A DNA stretch of 64,000 nt from an uncultured Christensenella sp. (GTDB lineage: Bacteria > Bacillota > Clostridia > Christensenellales > Borkfalkiaceae). The notes beneath the pieces were generated by a model that saw only the letters and a program-made list of their open reading frames with translations, was not told where the DNA came from and did not search any database. The DNA is taken from positions 124,001-188,000 of the forward strand of contig CAJTLF010000001.1 of assembly GCA_910577555.1 (NCBI GenBank), in the 5' to 3' direction. The translations under genes were made by a program, and so were the position numbers. This document shows, in pieces, positions 1 to 7,660 of this stretch (its first letter is position 1; each line of letters starts with the position of its first letter).

Positions 1-102
1 ATAGTATTGAATATCGTATTCATCTTTTCTAATTTTAGCTAAATCACGCAGAATTTTATATTGATTTAATAAATTTAATCTTTGATACTCTGTTAATTCC
101 AT
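1..102 (-). CDS. YfbU-like protein, N-terminal fragment (cut by window edge)
   Basis: The visible 34 codons start with ATG at 102, with an AAAGGGGAA ribosome binding site about 5 bases upstream, and run off the left edge. The peptide begins MELTEYQRLNLLNQYKIL, which matches the N-terminal pattern of the YfbU family (M.LT..QRL.L.NQY.IL). YfbU proteins have no well-established biochemical role. Only the N terminus is visible, so the call rests on that motif. Confidence 0.55.
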   Translation of the reverse strand, partial: MELTEYQRLNLLNQYKILRDLAKIRKDEYDIQYY

Positions 103-189
103 AATTTTCCCCTTTTGTTTAATTATTACAATATATTTATAACCTATCTTTGTGTATGTTAAACCGTTTTATCGAATGAAATTCATCTC

Positions 190-462
190 TAATTTTTGTC
201 TTTCGGGGGCAAATCGTACCATAGGCTTCGCAGAAGTCAACGGGTGTTCATAAAAAAATTATTATTACTGTATATAAGCCGAGTTGTAATCAATTCATCA
301 CGAGTTGAAATCAGCTCGGCTTTTTATTTTGTCAATTTTTTTATTGTATGGCTTCAAAACTTAAACGGTTAGTCCTTGCGCCACCGTTGACTACCGCATC
401 CAAACCTAAATATACCAGACCACGCCCAGCCTATGTTACGACTGCCCTTGCCGAAAGGCAAA
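190..462 (+). ncRNA. Long-range structured leader, copy 1
   Basis: Four nested complementary segments close a roughly 260-base domain: TGTCTTTCGG (197-206) with CCGAAAGGCA (451-460); GGGCA (207-211) with TGCCC (443-447) and TCGTA (214-218) with TACGA (437-441); CATAGGC (220-226) with GCCTATG (429-435); AGTCAACGG (235-243) with CCGTTGACT (384-392). A terminator-like hairpin (287-321) sits inside. A second copy at 27584-27842 keeps the pairings with different bases, which points to a conserved fold. The first operon gene starts 24 bases after it. It could act as RNA (leader or attenuator) or as folded single-stranded DNA. I do not recognise a known class. Confidence 0.6.
287..332 (+). terminator. 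Terminator-like hairpin inside leader copy 1
   Basis: AGCCGAG (287-293) pairs with CTCGGCT (315-321) and is followed by a T-rich run. It would stop transcription before the first gene unless bypassed, so read-through or an internal promoter is needed. Confidence 0.6.
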
Positions 463-485
463 AATAAAAATTAGGAGTTGAAAAA

Positions 486-788
486 ATGCAAAAAGTAGTT
501 TACTCAATTTCAAAAGTGAACAAAGACGAGAAGTTAAAAGGTGTAGGTTATTTAGTTGAAGGCAATTTACTGATACCTTCCACTTCCAGCAAAGGTAACG
601 CCTATATCAGAGTATTTGAAGACGTTGCTAAAAAATGCCGCAAGGCAACGGACAAGGACGACGAGTTCAAAGGATACGTTACGGTTGCATACGAAAACAT
701 CCACGTTTACAACAAGGAAAAAGACCATTACGATACTCTTGACTACGTTGAAACTACATACTTCATTTGGTACAAAATCGTTAAATAA
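486..788 (+). CDS. Conserved hypothetical protein, first gene of the element A plus operon
   Basis: A 100-residue soluble protein with no signal peptide or TM segment. It shares a central block (STSSKGNAYIRVFED) and a C-terminal YFIWYKIV block with the first gene of element B's plus operon (30050-30349), so both elements keep it directly behind the structured leader. A ribosome binding site TTAGGAG lies 7 bases before the ATG. Function is unknown. The position suggests an early-expressed establishment gene, which is inference. Confidence 0.7.
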   Translation: MQKVVYSISKVNKDEKLKGVGYLVEGNLLIPSTSSKGNAYIRVFEDVAKKCRKATDKDDEFKGYVTVAYENIHVYNKEKDHYDTLDYVETTYFIWYKIVK

Positions 789-800
789 GGAGTTTATAAA

Positions 801-1169
801 ATGGCAAAATTAAGCGAATTAAAAAGGTATTTGGATTACGAGTTCAGTACCGGCGTTTATACAGGCGACGACTATAAAACATTTCAGAACAAATACATAA
901 ATTACCTGCGTTCAACCTGTAAAGAGAACGGCTGGACGTTAGTCAGAGCGTTACGCAATCACTACTGCTTTTCGGCGTTCATAAAAGACGACGGAAATAA
1001 TTACGTGTACGTATCGATATTCGACGTGCGATATAACCGTAACGACTGGTACAACCGTGTGCTTATCAGGACGGCAAAAAATGAAAAAGACTATACGGGC
1101 GGAAGTAACAGATATTACTCTCTGCCCGTTTTACAATTTGCAATTCATCAATTATTAAAAGGAGCTTAA
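801..1169 (+). CDS. Hypothetical protein, element A specific
   Basis: A 122-residue basic, tyrosine-rich protein without TM segments, preceded by AAGGAG and 12 bases after the previous stop. No clear counterpart is seen in element B. Its middle (YVYVSIFDVRYNRNDWYNRVLIRTA) looks like beta strands. I recognise no family; proteins of this kind are common in clostridial mobile elements. Confidence 0.6.
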   Translation: MAKLSELKRYLDYEFSTGVYTGDDYKTFQNKYINYLRSTCKENGWTLVRALRNHYCFSAFIKDDGNNYVYVSIFDVRYNRNDWYNRVLIRTAKNEKDYTGGSNRYYSLPVLQFAIHQLLKGA

Positions 1170-1174
1170 AATAA

Positions 1175-1711
1175 ATGGAACTTGAATTTACCTGTAACGG
1201 TTACGATAAAACGACCTACGAAGAAACTACTTACGTTTTGGAAATACCTGCCTTACCCGACTTTGCAGAGCATTTTAAGAAATTACAGCTTTGCAATATG
1301 CTTACGGCAAGCCAATCAAACGAAACTATAAATATAGCTTTGCGTGAGCTGTCGTGGTTCAAAGGCTATATTTTCAGACACGTTACAAAAATTACGGAAC
1401 GCAATAACGGCGTTTATTTAGTTATGCTTATATGGTCCACCGACGATGATAACGGTATTGATTACTACCTTTATCACGATTACGAAGCCGCCAAAGACAA
1501 ATACGAACGGCTTATAGAAGATGAAAACGACGCAGAGATAAGTTGGATCGGCTCGGAAGTATTTGACGAAAACGGTGAAGTCAACGAAGGTTACAGTTTA
1601 GATTGTAGCGAAGAAACCGACGAACAACAAGACCTTTACTGGAACGTCGAAGATACAAACAACAGCAAACGATATTCGCTTATCAGTTTAACGAAAGTAA
1701 AAATCAATTAA
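1175..1711 (+). CDS. Conserved hypothetical protein shared by both elements
   Basis: A 178-residue acidic soluble protein. The counterpart in element B (32200-32775) keeps the blocks IALRELSWF and YYLYHDY.AAKDKY.RLI.DENDA.ISWIGSEVFDENGEVN almost unchanged, so this segment is under strong constraint. It sits between ribosome-bound genes with 5-12 base gaps in one operon. No catalytic motif is evident. Confidence 0.7.
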   Translation: MELEFTCNGYDKTTYEETTYVLEIPALPDFAEHFKKLQLCNMLTASQSNETINIALRELSWFKGYIFRHVTKITERNNGVYLVMLIWSTDDDNGIDYYLYHDYEAAKDKYERLIEDENDAEISWIGSEVFDENGEVNEGYSLDCSEETDEQQDLYWNVEDTNNSKRYSLISLTKVKIN

Positions 1712-1722
1712 GGAGCAAACAA

Positions 1723-1998
1723 ATGAACAACTTAACTTTCCACGTCAATTATAAAAATAACGTGTACACCTATAATTCGGGAACGGAAGCAATGATATTC
1801 GATTACGGCGTAAATAACGATTTAGACCGTAAATACGGTAAGAAAGCTTTACTCGAATACGTTGAATTAGTTTATGAATTATATCTTAAAGACAGCAACG
1901 ATACGCCGTTAGGAGCTTTGTGCGACTACGTAGCAAAGCACTGGAAAAAGCTCAGGAATAAAAGCAGATACGAAATTTTAGAAGAATTTTATTTATAA
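1723..1998 (+). CDS. Conserved hypothetical protein shared by both elements
   Basis: A 91-residue protein beginning with a short beta-rich segment followed by an amphipathic helical half. The element B counterpart is 32991-33272, with GTEAMIFDYGVNNDLD and YELYL.DSNDTPLG.LCDY conserved. A strong AAGGAG site precedes the ATG. Function unknown; soluble. Confidence 0.7.
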   Translation: MNNLTFHVNYKNNVYTYNSGTEAMIFDYGVNNDLDRKYGKKALLEYVELVYELYLKDSNDTPLGALCDYVAKHWKKLRNKSRYEILEEFYL

Positions 1999-2010
1999 GG
2001 AGTTAAACAG

Positions 2011-2217
2011 ATGATTACTTACGAAAAACCTTATCAGACTCAGGCACATATCCACAGTTTAGACGGTGCTATGGACGAAATTACGGTATTAGGCGAAGAT
2101 ATGAAAGGCAATCAGCCTATCTTTATCGTTGATTACAAAGGCGTTAAATGCACGGCTATATTCAATTACTTCACCTTTTCATACTACGCAGACGACAAAT
2201 ACGGGAGATTGAACTAA
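2011..2217 (+). CDS. Small conserved mobile-element protein
   Basis: A 68-residue protein of the pattern MITYEKP...HIHSLDGAMDEITVLGE...YKGVKCTAIFN...YADDKYG. A near copy occurs in element B (33526-33735). Proteins of this form are frequent next to PcfJ genes in clostridial conjugative elements, but no function is established. Its stop TAA shares one base with the next start. Confidence 0.7.
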   Translation: MITYEKPYQTQAHIHSLDGAMDEITVLGEDMKGNQPIFIVDYKGVKCTAIFNYFTFSYYADDKYGRLN

Positions 2218-2660
2218 TGAAAGAAGAAAATTTTCAGACTTGCTTAAACTTATCGAAAGAACTTGACGAAGTCGTAGAAGGCAACCTTTATAAATGCCCC
2301 CACTGCGGTAATTACTTTAAATTGAGCGACGCCGAAGAAACGACGGACGAAGACGGCGATACCGTTTATATATGCCCCTGTACTCATTGTAAAGAGCCGA
2401 TTAATGAATACGAGCTTGAAAAGATAAGTATTTACGATTACTTTGCGGACGCCTTTGATATCGAATATATCATTAACAGCCGTAAGGAATATCAGTCGAT
2501 ACGGATAACGGTTGCAACGGGCGGTCCTGCAATATGGATTGATACGGATAAAAGCCAAGTCAGACTTGCGTGGTGGGGCGAAAAAGCGCAAGCGAGCATA
2601 CTGCCGCAAACCTGCAACGCAATAGACGCTTACGGCGAAGAGCTGTTTGGTGAGTATTGA
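2217..2660 (+). CDS. Zinc-ribbon hypothetical protein
   Basis: The start is set at the ATG at 2217, which overlaps the previous stop by one base and gives 147 residues; a longer frame from 2148 would run inside the upstream gene. Two cysteine pairs (CPHCG near residue 28 and CPCTHC near 56) suggest a zinc ribbon, possibly for nucleic-acid binding. The C-terminal half (ATGGPAIWID..., LAWWGEKA) is conserved-looking but unassigned. Element B has a different gene (33919-34455) here. Confidence 0.65.
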   Translation: MKEENFQTCLNLSKELDEVVEGNLYKCPHCGNYFKLSDAEETTDEDGDTVYICPCTHCKEPINEYELEKISIYDYFADAFDIEYIINSRKEYQSIRITVATGGPAIWIDTDKSQVRLAWWGEKAQASILPQTCNAIDAYGEELFGEY

Positions 2661-2661
2661 T

Positions 2662-2898
2662 ATGAAACGCAATAATTACGGCTTTAAAATATGCTACCGT
2701 GAGTTCGGTTCACCCCAATATATCCGCCACTTTATAACATATACGTACGAGCAAGCAAAACAGGCATTAGACTACTACTTACGCTATCCGCCGAGAGCGA
2801 GAAACGATAACCATAAACTTAACAATCCCACGTGGAAAATAATTCCCATCAATAAGGACGAAGTCAAAGCCGGTATTTGGCGTGAAGTTCCGTTCTAA
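2662..2898 (+). CDS. Small conserved protein shared by both elements
   Basis: A 78-residue basic protein starting MKRNNYGFKICYRE, two bases after the previous stop. The element B counterpart (34452-34670) shares the plan (YG.K.CY..., WxxIPI, WR.VPF at the end). It is just upstream of the PcfK-MutS-I gene in both elements. No known function. Confidence 0.65.
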   Translation: MKRNNYGFKICYREFGSPQYIRHFITYTYEQAKQALDYYLRYPPRARNDNHKLNNPTWKIIPINKDEVKAGIWREVPF

Positions 2899-2950
2899 AT
2901 GGCGGGAGCTTTTTTATTTTACAAAGAAAAATTAAAAGGAGTTTTCAAAA

Positions 2951-4006
2951 ATGATTTTAAACTTAAAAGCAAAAGACAATCAGCAAAAAATAATTTTAGA
3001 TCATCTTACCCCGCTAATAAGTGACGTGCTTGCAGAAAAGATAAATAACGGAGTACGCATTACGAAAGACAATAAGGAACTTATAAGCAGGAAAGACCTT
3101 GACAGCTTTATGGAATATCTGTTTGAACAGGCTAAAAAGTCAATCCCCGAAGACCGGCGACACGGTAAACAGTGCGTCGGTATGGAAGGCGAAGATATTT
3201 TGAATATTGCTATTCACTACTTTGAAGAAGACAGTATACACGGCAAGCTGTTCAATTTAGACGGCACGGAATACGAACCGCCTAAACCCGTTACAAAACC
3301 CATACAACCCGTTTCATATTCAAAGCCGAAACCGCAACCTAAACCTCAGATTTCAATAGATGACTTATTAGGCGAAAGCATAACCGCCGAAGCCCCGTCC
3401 ACGCCTATCATTCCCGAAATAAAACAGCGTGAAGGCTCGCCTATGTATCAGCATTATTCGTCTGTAAAAGAAAAATATAAGGACTGTATTATATTCTACC
3501 GTTTAGGCGATTTTTACGAAATGTTTGGGGAAGACGCAAAAATATCTGCCGATATACTTAATCTGACTTTGACGGGCAGAGATTGCGGACTTGCAGAGCG
3601 TGTACCTATGACGGGCGTACCCTTCCACGCTGCCGACGCTTATATTTCAAAATTAGTTGCAAGCGGCAAAAAGGTAGCTATTTGCGAGCAGTTGGACGGT
3701 ACGAACGAAAGAACGGTCGAACGTGTTATTGTAGGCGATCCGTCCGAACCCGAAAACATTATTGACGAAGAAACGGGCGAAATTATAAGCGTTGAAGAAA
3801 TGCAGAGATTCGACGGCGATATAGAAGAACCCGAAGAGCTTCCTACCGTTTCCAAACTTTTAGAAGGCGTTGATATGGGCGACGACCAAGACGAACCCGA
3901 CGACGATTTCGACATTGAACAAGAACGCAAGAAAATGAAAGCGTTTGATAAAAACGCAATAATTATTTTATCCGACCTGCTCGGAAATATTTTTACTTTG
4001 GAGTGA
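2951..4006 (+). CDS. PcfK-like domain fused to a MutS domain I (mismatch-recognition) module
   Basis: 351 residues. Residues about 1-108 resemble PcfK (KINNGVRI, AIHYFEEDSI). After a proline-rich linker (110-160), residues about 163-250 match MutS domain I (SPMYQHY, IFYRLGDFYEMF, LTLTGRDCG, VPMTGVPFHA, VAICEQLDG). The Phe-Tyr-Glu of the mismatch-reading motif is at 188-190. The MutS clamp, connector and ATPase domains are absent, so this is not a repair ATPase. The acidic C terminus is unassigned. PcfJ follows 4 bases later, as PcfK/PcfJ pairs do in conjugative plasmids. MutS-I modules are known as parts of multi-domain proteins of phages and conjugative elements. A role binding DNA on entry or countering host functions is inference. 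Element B has the same fusion (34730-35827). Confidence 0.8.
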   Translation: MILNLKAKDNQQKIILDHLTPLISDVLAEKINNGVRITKDNKELISRKDLDSFMEYLFEQAKKSIPEDRRHGKQCVGMEGEDILNIAIHYFEEDSIHGKLFNLDGTEYEPPKPVTKPIQPVSYSKPKPQPKPQISIDDLLGESITAEAPSTPIIPEIKQREGSPMYQHYSSVKEKYKDCIIFYRLGDFYEMFGEDAKISADILNLTLTGRDCGLAERVPMTGVPFHAADAYISKLVASGKKVAICEQLDGTNERTVERVIVGDPSEPENIIDEETGEIISVEEMQRFDGDIEEPEELPTVSKLLEGVDMGDDQDEPDDDFDIEQERKKMKAFDKNAIIILSDLLGNIFTLE

Positions 4007-4010
4007 AATT

Positions 4011-5351
4011 ATGAATATTAAAGATTTAAAACCTATTCCTGCATACATAGCAAAAAGAATACGAAACAAAGATATGAAAAACTTTCAAGGCGGTAACGTC
4101 AGATTTTACGCCTACTTTGCAAAAATGAAAGGTGAACTCGTAAAGATTACGGTTGCGTGTAAAACCTATAAAAATCAATGGTTCTGTAAACAGGTTGCCG
4201 TCCACGGCGTTCATTCGGACGTGTGTTACGTTAAAGATATGGAATACGGAATTATGGGCTTTCGCGTCGGCTGGTACAGTCACGGACTATCAGACCACCG
4301 CACAACTTATGAAGATGATAGATGGTATTCCGCAGAAGATAAATATTACGACCCGATTGCAGAAGTCGTTAATAAAAAGCTCGCTTTGAAATTCGACGCC
4401 TATAAATACAGCGTAATAGACAAATACCCCTATTTTAACGCAATCAAATACTTGCGCATTTACGAACAGTATCCGCAAGCCGAATACTTTATAAAATTAG
4501 GCTTACAGCACCTTGCCACGAATAAAACTATTTTAAGGAAAGCGGGAACGGACAAAAACTTCCGTAGATGGCTCGTTAAGTATGCAAGACAACTTCGCAA
4601 CGAATGCGGCAACTATCCGTACTTTTCGGGACAAATTATACTATCGGCTTATAAAACTAATAAGCCGCCGCTCGAAACACAAGAATTAGATAGAGAGAAA
4701 AAAGAATTATTACAAAATTATAACTTTAAGCAAACCGTAAACAAGGTTATTCCCGACGATGAAATAGGCGTATTTCTTAATTACGTAAAAAAGCAAAAAT
4801 CAAACGTAAATTCCTATGCAGACTACGTAAAAGCCTGCCTCTATCTCGGTTTAGATATGACTTTACCCAAAAACCGTTACCCGCACGATTTTAAGCGTTG
4901 GCACGATATACGGGCAGACGAATATGCAACGGCAAAAGCTGTTGCGGACAAAAAGGAACGTACCGAGCTTAATAAAAAGTTTGCTTTGGTTGCGCATAAA
5001 TATGAAGGCTTGCAGTATCAACGGCAAGCCGATTTTATTATGCTCATACCGCACAGTACGCAAGACCTTGTCAGAGAAGGCACAAAACTTTCGCATTGCG
5101 TAGGGCGTATGGGCTACGACCAGAAATTCGTGCGTGAAGAAACGCTTATTTTCTTCGTGCGGAATATCGATAAACCGAAAGTGCCGTTTGTTACAGTTGA
5201 GTATTCAATAAAACTACGTAAAGTTCTACAGTGCTATGGTTATAAGGATACCAGACCTGACGAAAACGTTTTAAACTTCGTCAATAAAAAATGGTTGCCG
5301 TTTGCTAATAACCAGATTAAAAACATCAAAAAACTGAAAAATGCCGCATAA
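4011..5351 (+). CDS. PcfJ-like protein
   Basis: 446 residues, soluble. The C-terminal third carries the PcfJ signature: LSHCVG at 360-365, then YDQKFVREETLIFFVRN and FVTVEYS. The N-terminal part is conserved with element B's copy (35839-37176), including PKNRYPHDFKRWHDIR at about 286-301. PcfJ proteins occur in conjugative plasmids and ICEs beside PcfK; their biochemical activity is not established. Here it follows the PcfK-MutS-I gene with a 4-base gap. Confidence 0.8.
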   Translation: MNIKDLKPIPAYIAKRIRNKDMKNFQGGNVRFYAYFAKMKGELVKITVACKTYKNQWFCKQVAVHGVHSDVCYVKDMEYGIMGFRVGWYSHGLSDHRTTYEDDRWYSAEDKYYDPIAEVVNKKLALKFDAYKYSVIDKYPYFNAIKYLRIYEQYPQAEYFIKLGLQHLATNKTILRKAGTDKNFRRWLVKYARQLRNECGNYPYFSGQIILSAYKTNKPPLETQELDREKKELLQNYNFKQTVNKVIPDDEIGVFLNYVKKQKSNVNSYADYVKACLYLGLDMTLPKNRYPHDFKRWHDIRADEYATAKAVADKKERTELNKKFALVAHKYEGLQYQRQADFIMLIPHSTQDLVREGTKLSHCVGRMGYDQKFVREETLIFFVRNIDKPKVPFVTVEYSIKLRKVLQCYGYKDTRPDENVLNFVNKKWLPFANNQIKNIKKLKNAA

Positions 5352-5370
5352 GGCAAAGGAGTAAAAAACT

Positions 5371-5664
5371 ATGACTAACTATTTCAGAATTACCGCACAT
5401 CACCCCGAAACCGACGTTTGCATTATCGCAGACAGCAACGGTTACTTTCCCAAGCTATGGGAGTTCAGCGCATTTTTAATAAGTAAAGGCTTTAAGGTAA
5501 TCGCCGTTGGGAACAGCGAAAAGTTTTCAGACGGCAATATATCACGCATCGGTACAACCGACGAAACCTTTGCAATCCGTGCCTGCAATATGGGAAAGCC
5601 CGAAATTGTAAACAGCGAAATTACAATAAACGGTATTACGTACAAGCCCGATAAAACCGCATAA
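5371..5664 (+). CDS. Small conserved mobile-element protein
   Basis: 97 residues, with pattern NYFRITAHHPETDVCIIADSNGYF, SKGFKVIAVG, IRACNMGKP. The element B counterpart is 37499-37786. Such proteins recur between PcfJ and methylase-like genes in clostridial elements; no function is known. AAGGAG lies upstream and the gene sits 19 bases after pcfJ-like. Confidence 0.7.
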   Translation: MTNYFRITAHHPETDVCIIADSNGYFPKLWEFSAFLISKGFKVIAVGNSEKFSDGNISRIGTTDETFAIRACNMGKPEIVNSEITINGITYKPDKTA

Positions 5665-5675
5665 GGAGCGAATTT

Positions 5676-6503
5676 ATGAAAACCACGAAAGACCAGCTTT
5701 CAATATTCGATATTGTGTTAAAACACGATATTAACCCCGACATATTGCCGAGCGAACCGAAAATTAAAGCCGAACCGAAGATAATTCAGCCGTCTGGCAA
5801 AAACCTTTGTCCGTATAAGATACCTGCCGTTGCCGACATTATAAAGCTCATAGAAAAATCAGCTTACAAAATCAATAAAAGTAAACTCATATCAGACGTG
5901 TTCGAGTGCGGAGCTTTGGCGATTTCAAATTTAGTGGACTTTACCAAATACGACGAACGGGAACAGCGGTATTTGCAAATCATAAAGCAATACGCACCCG
6001 ACGAACAGAAACTGATTGCCGACGTATTCGCACAGATATTTGCGCTCTGTTCGTCCGTTACGTTCGACGACGGCGTATTCGGCGATTACTTAGGCGAACT
6101 GTTTATGAAATGCAATCAGGGCAACAAATCAAAAGGGCAAGTTTTTACCCCTTATAACGTATCAAAACTTATGGCGAAAATAACGATAACCGACAGCGAT
6201 TTCAAGCAAAACGAAATTGTCCCTATAAGCGATTGCTGTTCTGGCGGTGGCGGTTTGCTTTTAGCGGCGTTGGACGTTCTTAAAAACGACTACGGAATAA
6301 ATTACGCCCGAAATTGTTTTATAGACGCAGGCGATATAGATATTCGTTGCGTTCACATGACTTATATTGCTTTATCGCTTGCCGGCGTTCCCGCTATCGT
6401 TAAGCATCAGGACGCTTTATCAAGAGAGCTTTGGAGCGTCTGGAAAACACCTGCGTTTTTATTCCAATACCCCCGCTTTTACAAATACGAAAATCTTAAT
6501 TAA
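5676..6503 (+). CDS. N-6 adenine methylase-like protein lacking the catalytic NPPY/F motif
   Basis: 275 residues. GQVFTPYNVSKLMAK (154-168) and SDCCSGGGGLL (185-195) correspond to motifs X and I of HsdM-type methyltransferases, and AGDID (218-222) to the adenosine-binding acidic region. The protein ends at residue 275, before the place where NPPY/NPPF (motif IV) should appear. No frameshift explains this: element B's copy (37791-38591) stops at the same point. It may bind S-adenosylmethionine or DNA without methylating, for instance as an anti-restriction factor, but that is inference. Confidence 0.75.
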   Translation: MKTTKDQLSIFDIVLKHDINPDILPSEPKIKAEPKIIQPSGKNLCPYKIPAVADIIKLIEKSAYKINKSKLISDVFECGALAISNLVDFTKYDEREQRYLQIIKQYAPDEQKLIADVFAQIFALCSSVTFDDGVFGDYLGELFMKCNQGNKSKGQVFTPYNVSKLMAKITITDSDFKQNEIVPISDCCSGGGGLLLAALDVLKNDYGINYARNCFIDAGDIDIRCVHMTYIALSLAGVPAIVKHQDALSRELWSVWKTPAFLFQYPRFYKYENLN

Positions 6504-6517
6504 TAGGAGTACTACAA

Positions 6518-6763
6518 ATGATTTATTTAGACGAAGGCGATACCATTTATAACGGGGAAATCGAATACAAAGTATTAAAATTCCGCAAACGTTGCTTTGA
6601 AAATATTGCGCTGTTAGAGCGTAATACCTGTTGCCCTTACGTTATAGCACGGGACGTAACGCAGAACGCCGACGGAACTTATACGTGGGCGTGGGGACAT
6701 TACTTTATGAGCCTTAAAAACGCTCAAGCCGACTTTGAAGAACGCTTTAAAAAATTATTATAA
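6518..6763 (+). CDS. Small mobile-element protein, paralogue of the next gene
   Basis: 81 residues. The C-terminal half (CPYVIARDVT...DGTYTWAWGHYF...AQADF) aligns with that of the next gene (RYVTACDLT...NGNYFWYYGFY...AVDDF), so the two arose by duplication. No counterpart is found in element B. Function unknown. Confidence 0.65.
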   Translation: MIYLDEGDTIYNGEIEYKVLKFRKRCFENIALLERNTCCPYVIARDVTQNADGTYTWAWGHYFMSLKNAQADFEERFKKLL

Positions 6764-6776
6764 AAGGAGCTTACAA

Positions 6777-7013
6777 ATGAAATTAGGAACTACAATCCAG
6801 AATAACGATATGGCGCTTACGCTCGTTGCCTTTAAAGGAACGGACGATAAAAACGTAGTCTTTCTCGTGAGCGAGAACGGTTGCGGCGGTTGCCGGTACG
6901 TTACGGCTTGCGATTTAACCCGTGAGAAAAACGGTAACTATTTTTGGTATTACGGATTTTACACCGATAACTTCAATAAAGCCGTTGACGATTTCAATAA
7001 ACGGCGCAGATAA
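6777..7013 (+). CDS. Small mobile-element protein, paralogue of the previous gene
   Basis: The start is set at the ATG at 6777, 6 bases after AAGGAGC; the longer frame from 6735 overlaps the previous gene. It gives 78 residues with a CGGC pair near the middle and the shared YVTACDLT...FYTDNFNKAVDDF tail. It is the last gene before the operon terminator. Confidence 0.65.
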   Translation: MKLGTTIQNNDMALTLVAFKGTDDKNVVFLVSENGCGGCRYVTACDLTREKNGNYFWYYGFYTDNFNKAVDDFNKRRR

Positions 7014-7017
7014 TCAG

Positions 7018-7047
7018 AAAAGGGAGTTGTGAAACTCCCTTTTTTTA
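7018..7047 (+). terminator. Terminator of the element A plus operon
   Basis: AAAAGGGAGTT (7018-7028) pairs with AACTCCCTTTT (7033-7043) and runs into a T-tract. It lies 5 bases after the last stop codon. Confidence 0.85.
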
Positions 7048-7117
7048 TGCTGATTACCGCTTAAATTCCGACACTTGAAAATCCGTGCTAATCCGTGATT
7101 TACCCGTAGTCGTGGTT

Positions 7118-7305
7118 GTGGGGCGTGTGCTTGTCTTGAAACAAGTCGGCGCGCTGGCGCGCGCCGAAGACAAGCACACGCCCCTAACTGATTGAACCGA
7201 TAAAATGCGGAAAACGGAGTGCGGCGGGCGGGGCGTTCGCGCTGAACCGCTTGCGAATCGCGCCCGCGGAAACCGCCGCACGGCTTTCCGTTTTATAACC
7301 CTTTT
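7118..7305. other. Candidate rolling-circle origin of element A (two GC-rich hairpins)
   Basis: The first hairpin has an 18-bp perfect stem, GGGGCGTGTGCTTGTCTT (7120-7137) with its complement at 7167-7184, and an inner GC-only stem. A competing small hairpin, CTTGT-CTTGAA-ACAAG (7130-7145), exposes TCTTGAA, one base from the CTTGATA nick motif of pC194/phiX174-type HUH initiators. A second hairpin (about 7205-7303) has outer stem AAAACGGA/TCCGTTTT, TGCGGCGG/CCGCCGCA, and apex GTTCGC-GCTGAACCGCTT-GCGAAT. The same two-hairpin plan lies downstream of Rep in element B (47782-47962). In A a toxin-antitoxin pair separates it from Rep. Confidence 0.6.
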
Positions 7306-7354
7306 TATAATCGTTTGCAATATTCAGTTATTTGCCGTGCGTATTGTCTTTTGT

Positions 7355-7657
7355 TCAAAATAATTTGCGGTAGTTCACCGAGCCGTGCAGCACACGGATA
7401 ATATTTACCGTCTGATTTTTACTATTCACCGTATGGAAAATAATATAATTTTCAAACGACAAAAGTTTTATCCCCAAAGCCCTAAGCTCTGCATATCTGC
7501 TTTCTACACCGATTTCCGGAAAGTCTTTCAGTTGCAAAATACATTGTTCGATTTTACCGAGATAATTCCTTGCACGCTCTACACTGTCTTCTGCTATATA
7601 GTTAAATATTGCAGTTAAATCGTTGTCCGCTTCTTCCGCGTAAATGAGTTCGTACAT
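7355..7657 (-). CDS. ParE/RelE-family toxin
   Basis: 100 residues with the ParE/RelE plan: MYELIYAEEADNDLTAIFNYIAE (helical hairpin), PEIG, an arginine-rich middle, and C-terminal VNIIRVLHGSVNYRKLF. Such toxins act on gyrase (ParE) or ribosome-bound mRNA (RelE); which applies is not decidable here. It lies 3 bases after the antitoxin gene. It probably stabilises the element. Confidence 0.85.
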   Translation of the reverse strand: MYELIYAEEADNDLTAIFNYIAEDSVERARNYLGKIEQCILQLKDFPEIGVESRYAELRALGIKLLSFENYIIFHTVNSKNQTVNIIRVLHGSVNYRKLF

Positions 7658-7660
7658 AAA

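Larger units (their letters stand above)
103..485. other. Divergent intergenic region holding the leader of the plus operon
   Basis: No gene is seen between the YfbU-like start and the first plus-strand gene. Most of it (190-462) is occupied by the nested inverted repeats described as leader copy 1. The stretch 110-185 is AT-rich and could hold divergent promoters, but I see no convincing -35/-10 pair. Confidence 0.5.

Noticed and set aside
2951..4006. Annotation as MutS mismatch repair ATPase
   Set aside because: Only domain I is present; clamp, lever and ATPase domains are missing.
7120..7184. Strong hairpin read as a plain transcription terminator
   Set aside because: No T-run on either side, and it has a conserved partner with a nick-like motif beside Rep in B; origin fits better.
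7054..7320. 88-residue minus-strand frame across the origin hairpins
   Set aside because: Made of inverted-repeat DNA, Arg/Pro-rich, no start signal; the hairpins explain the open frame.
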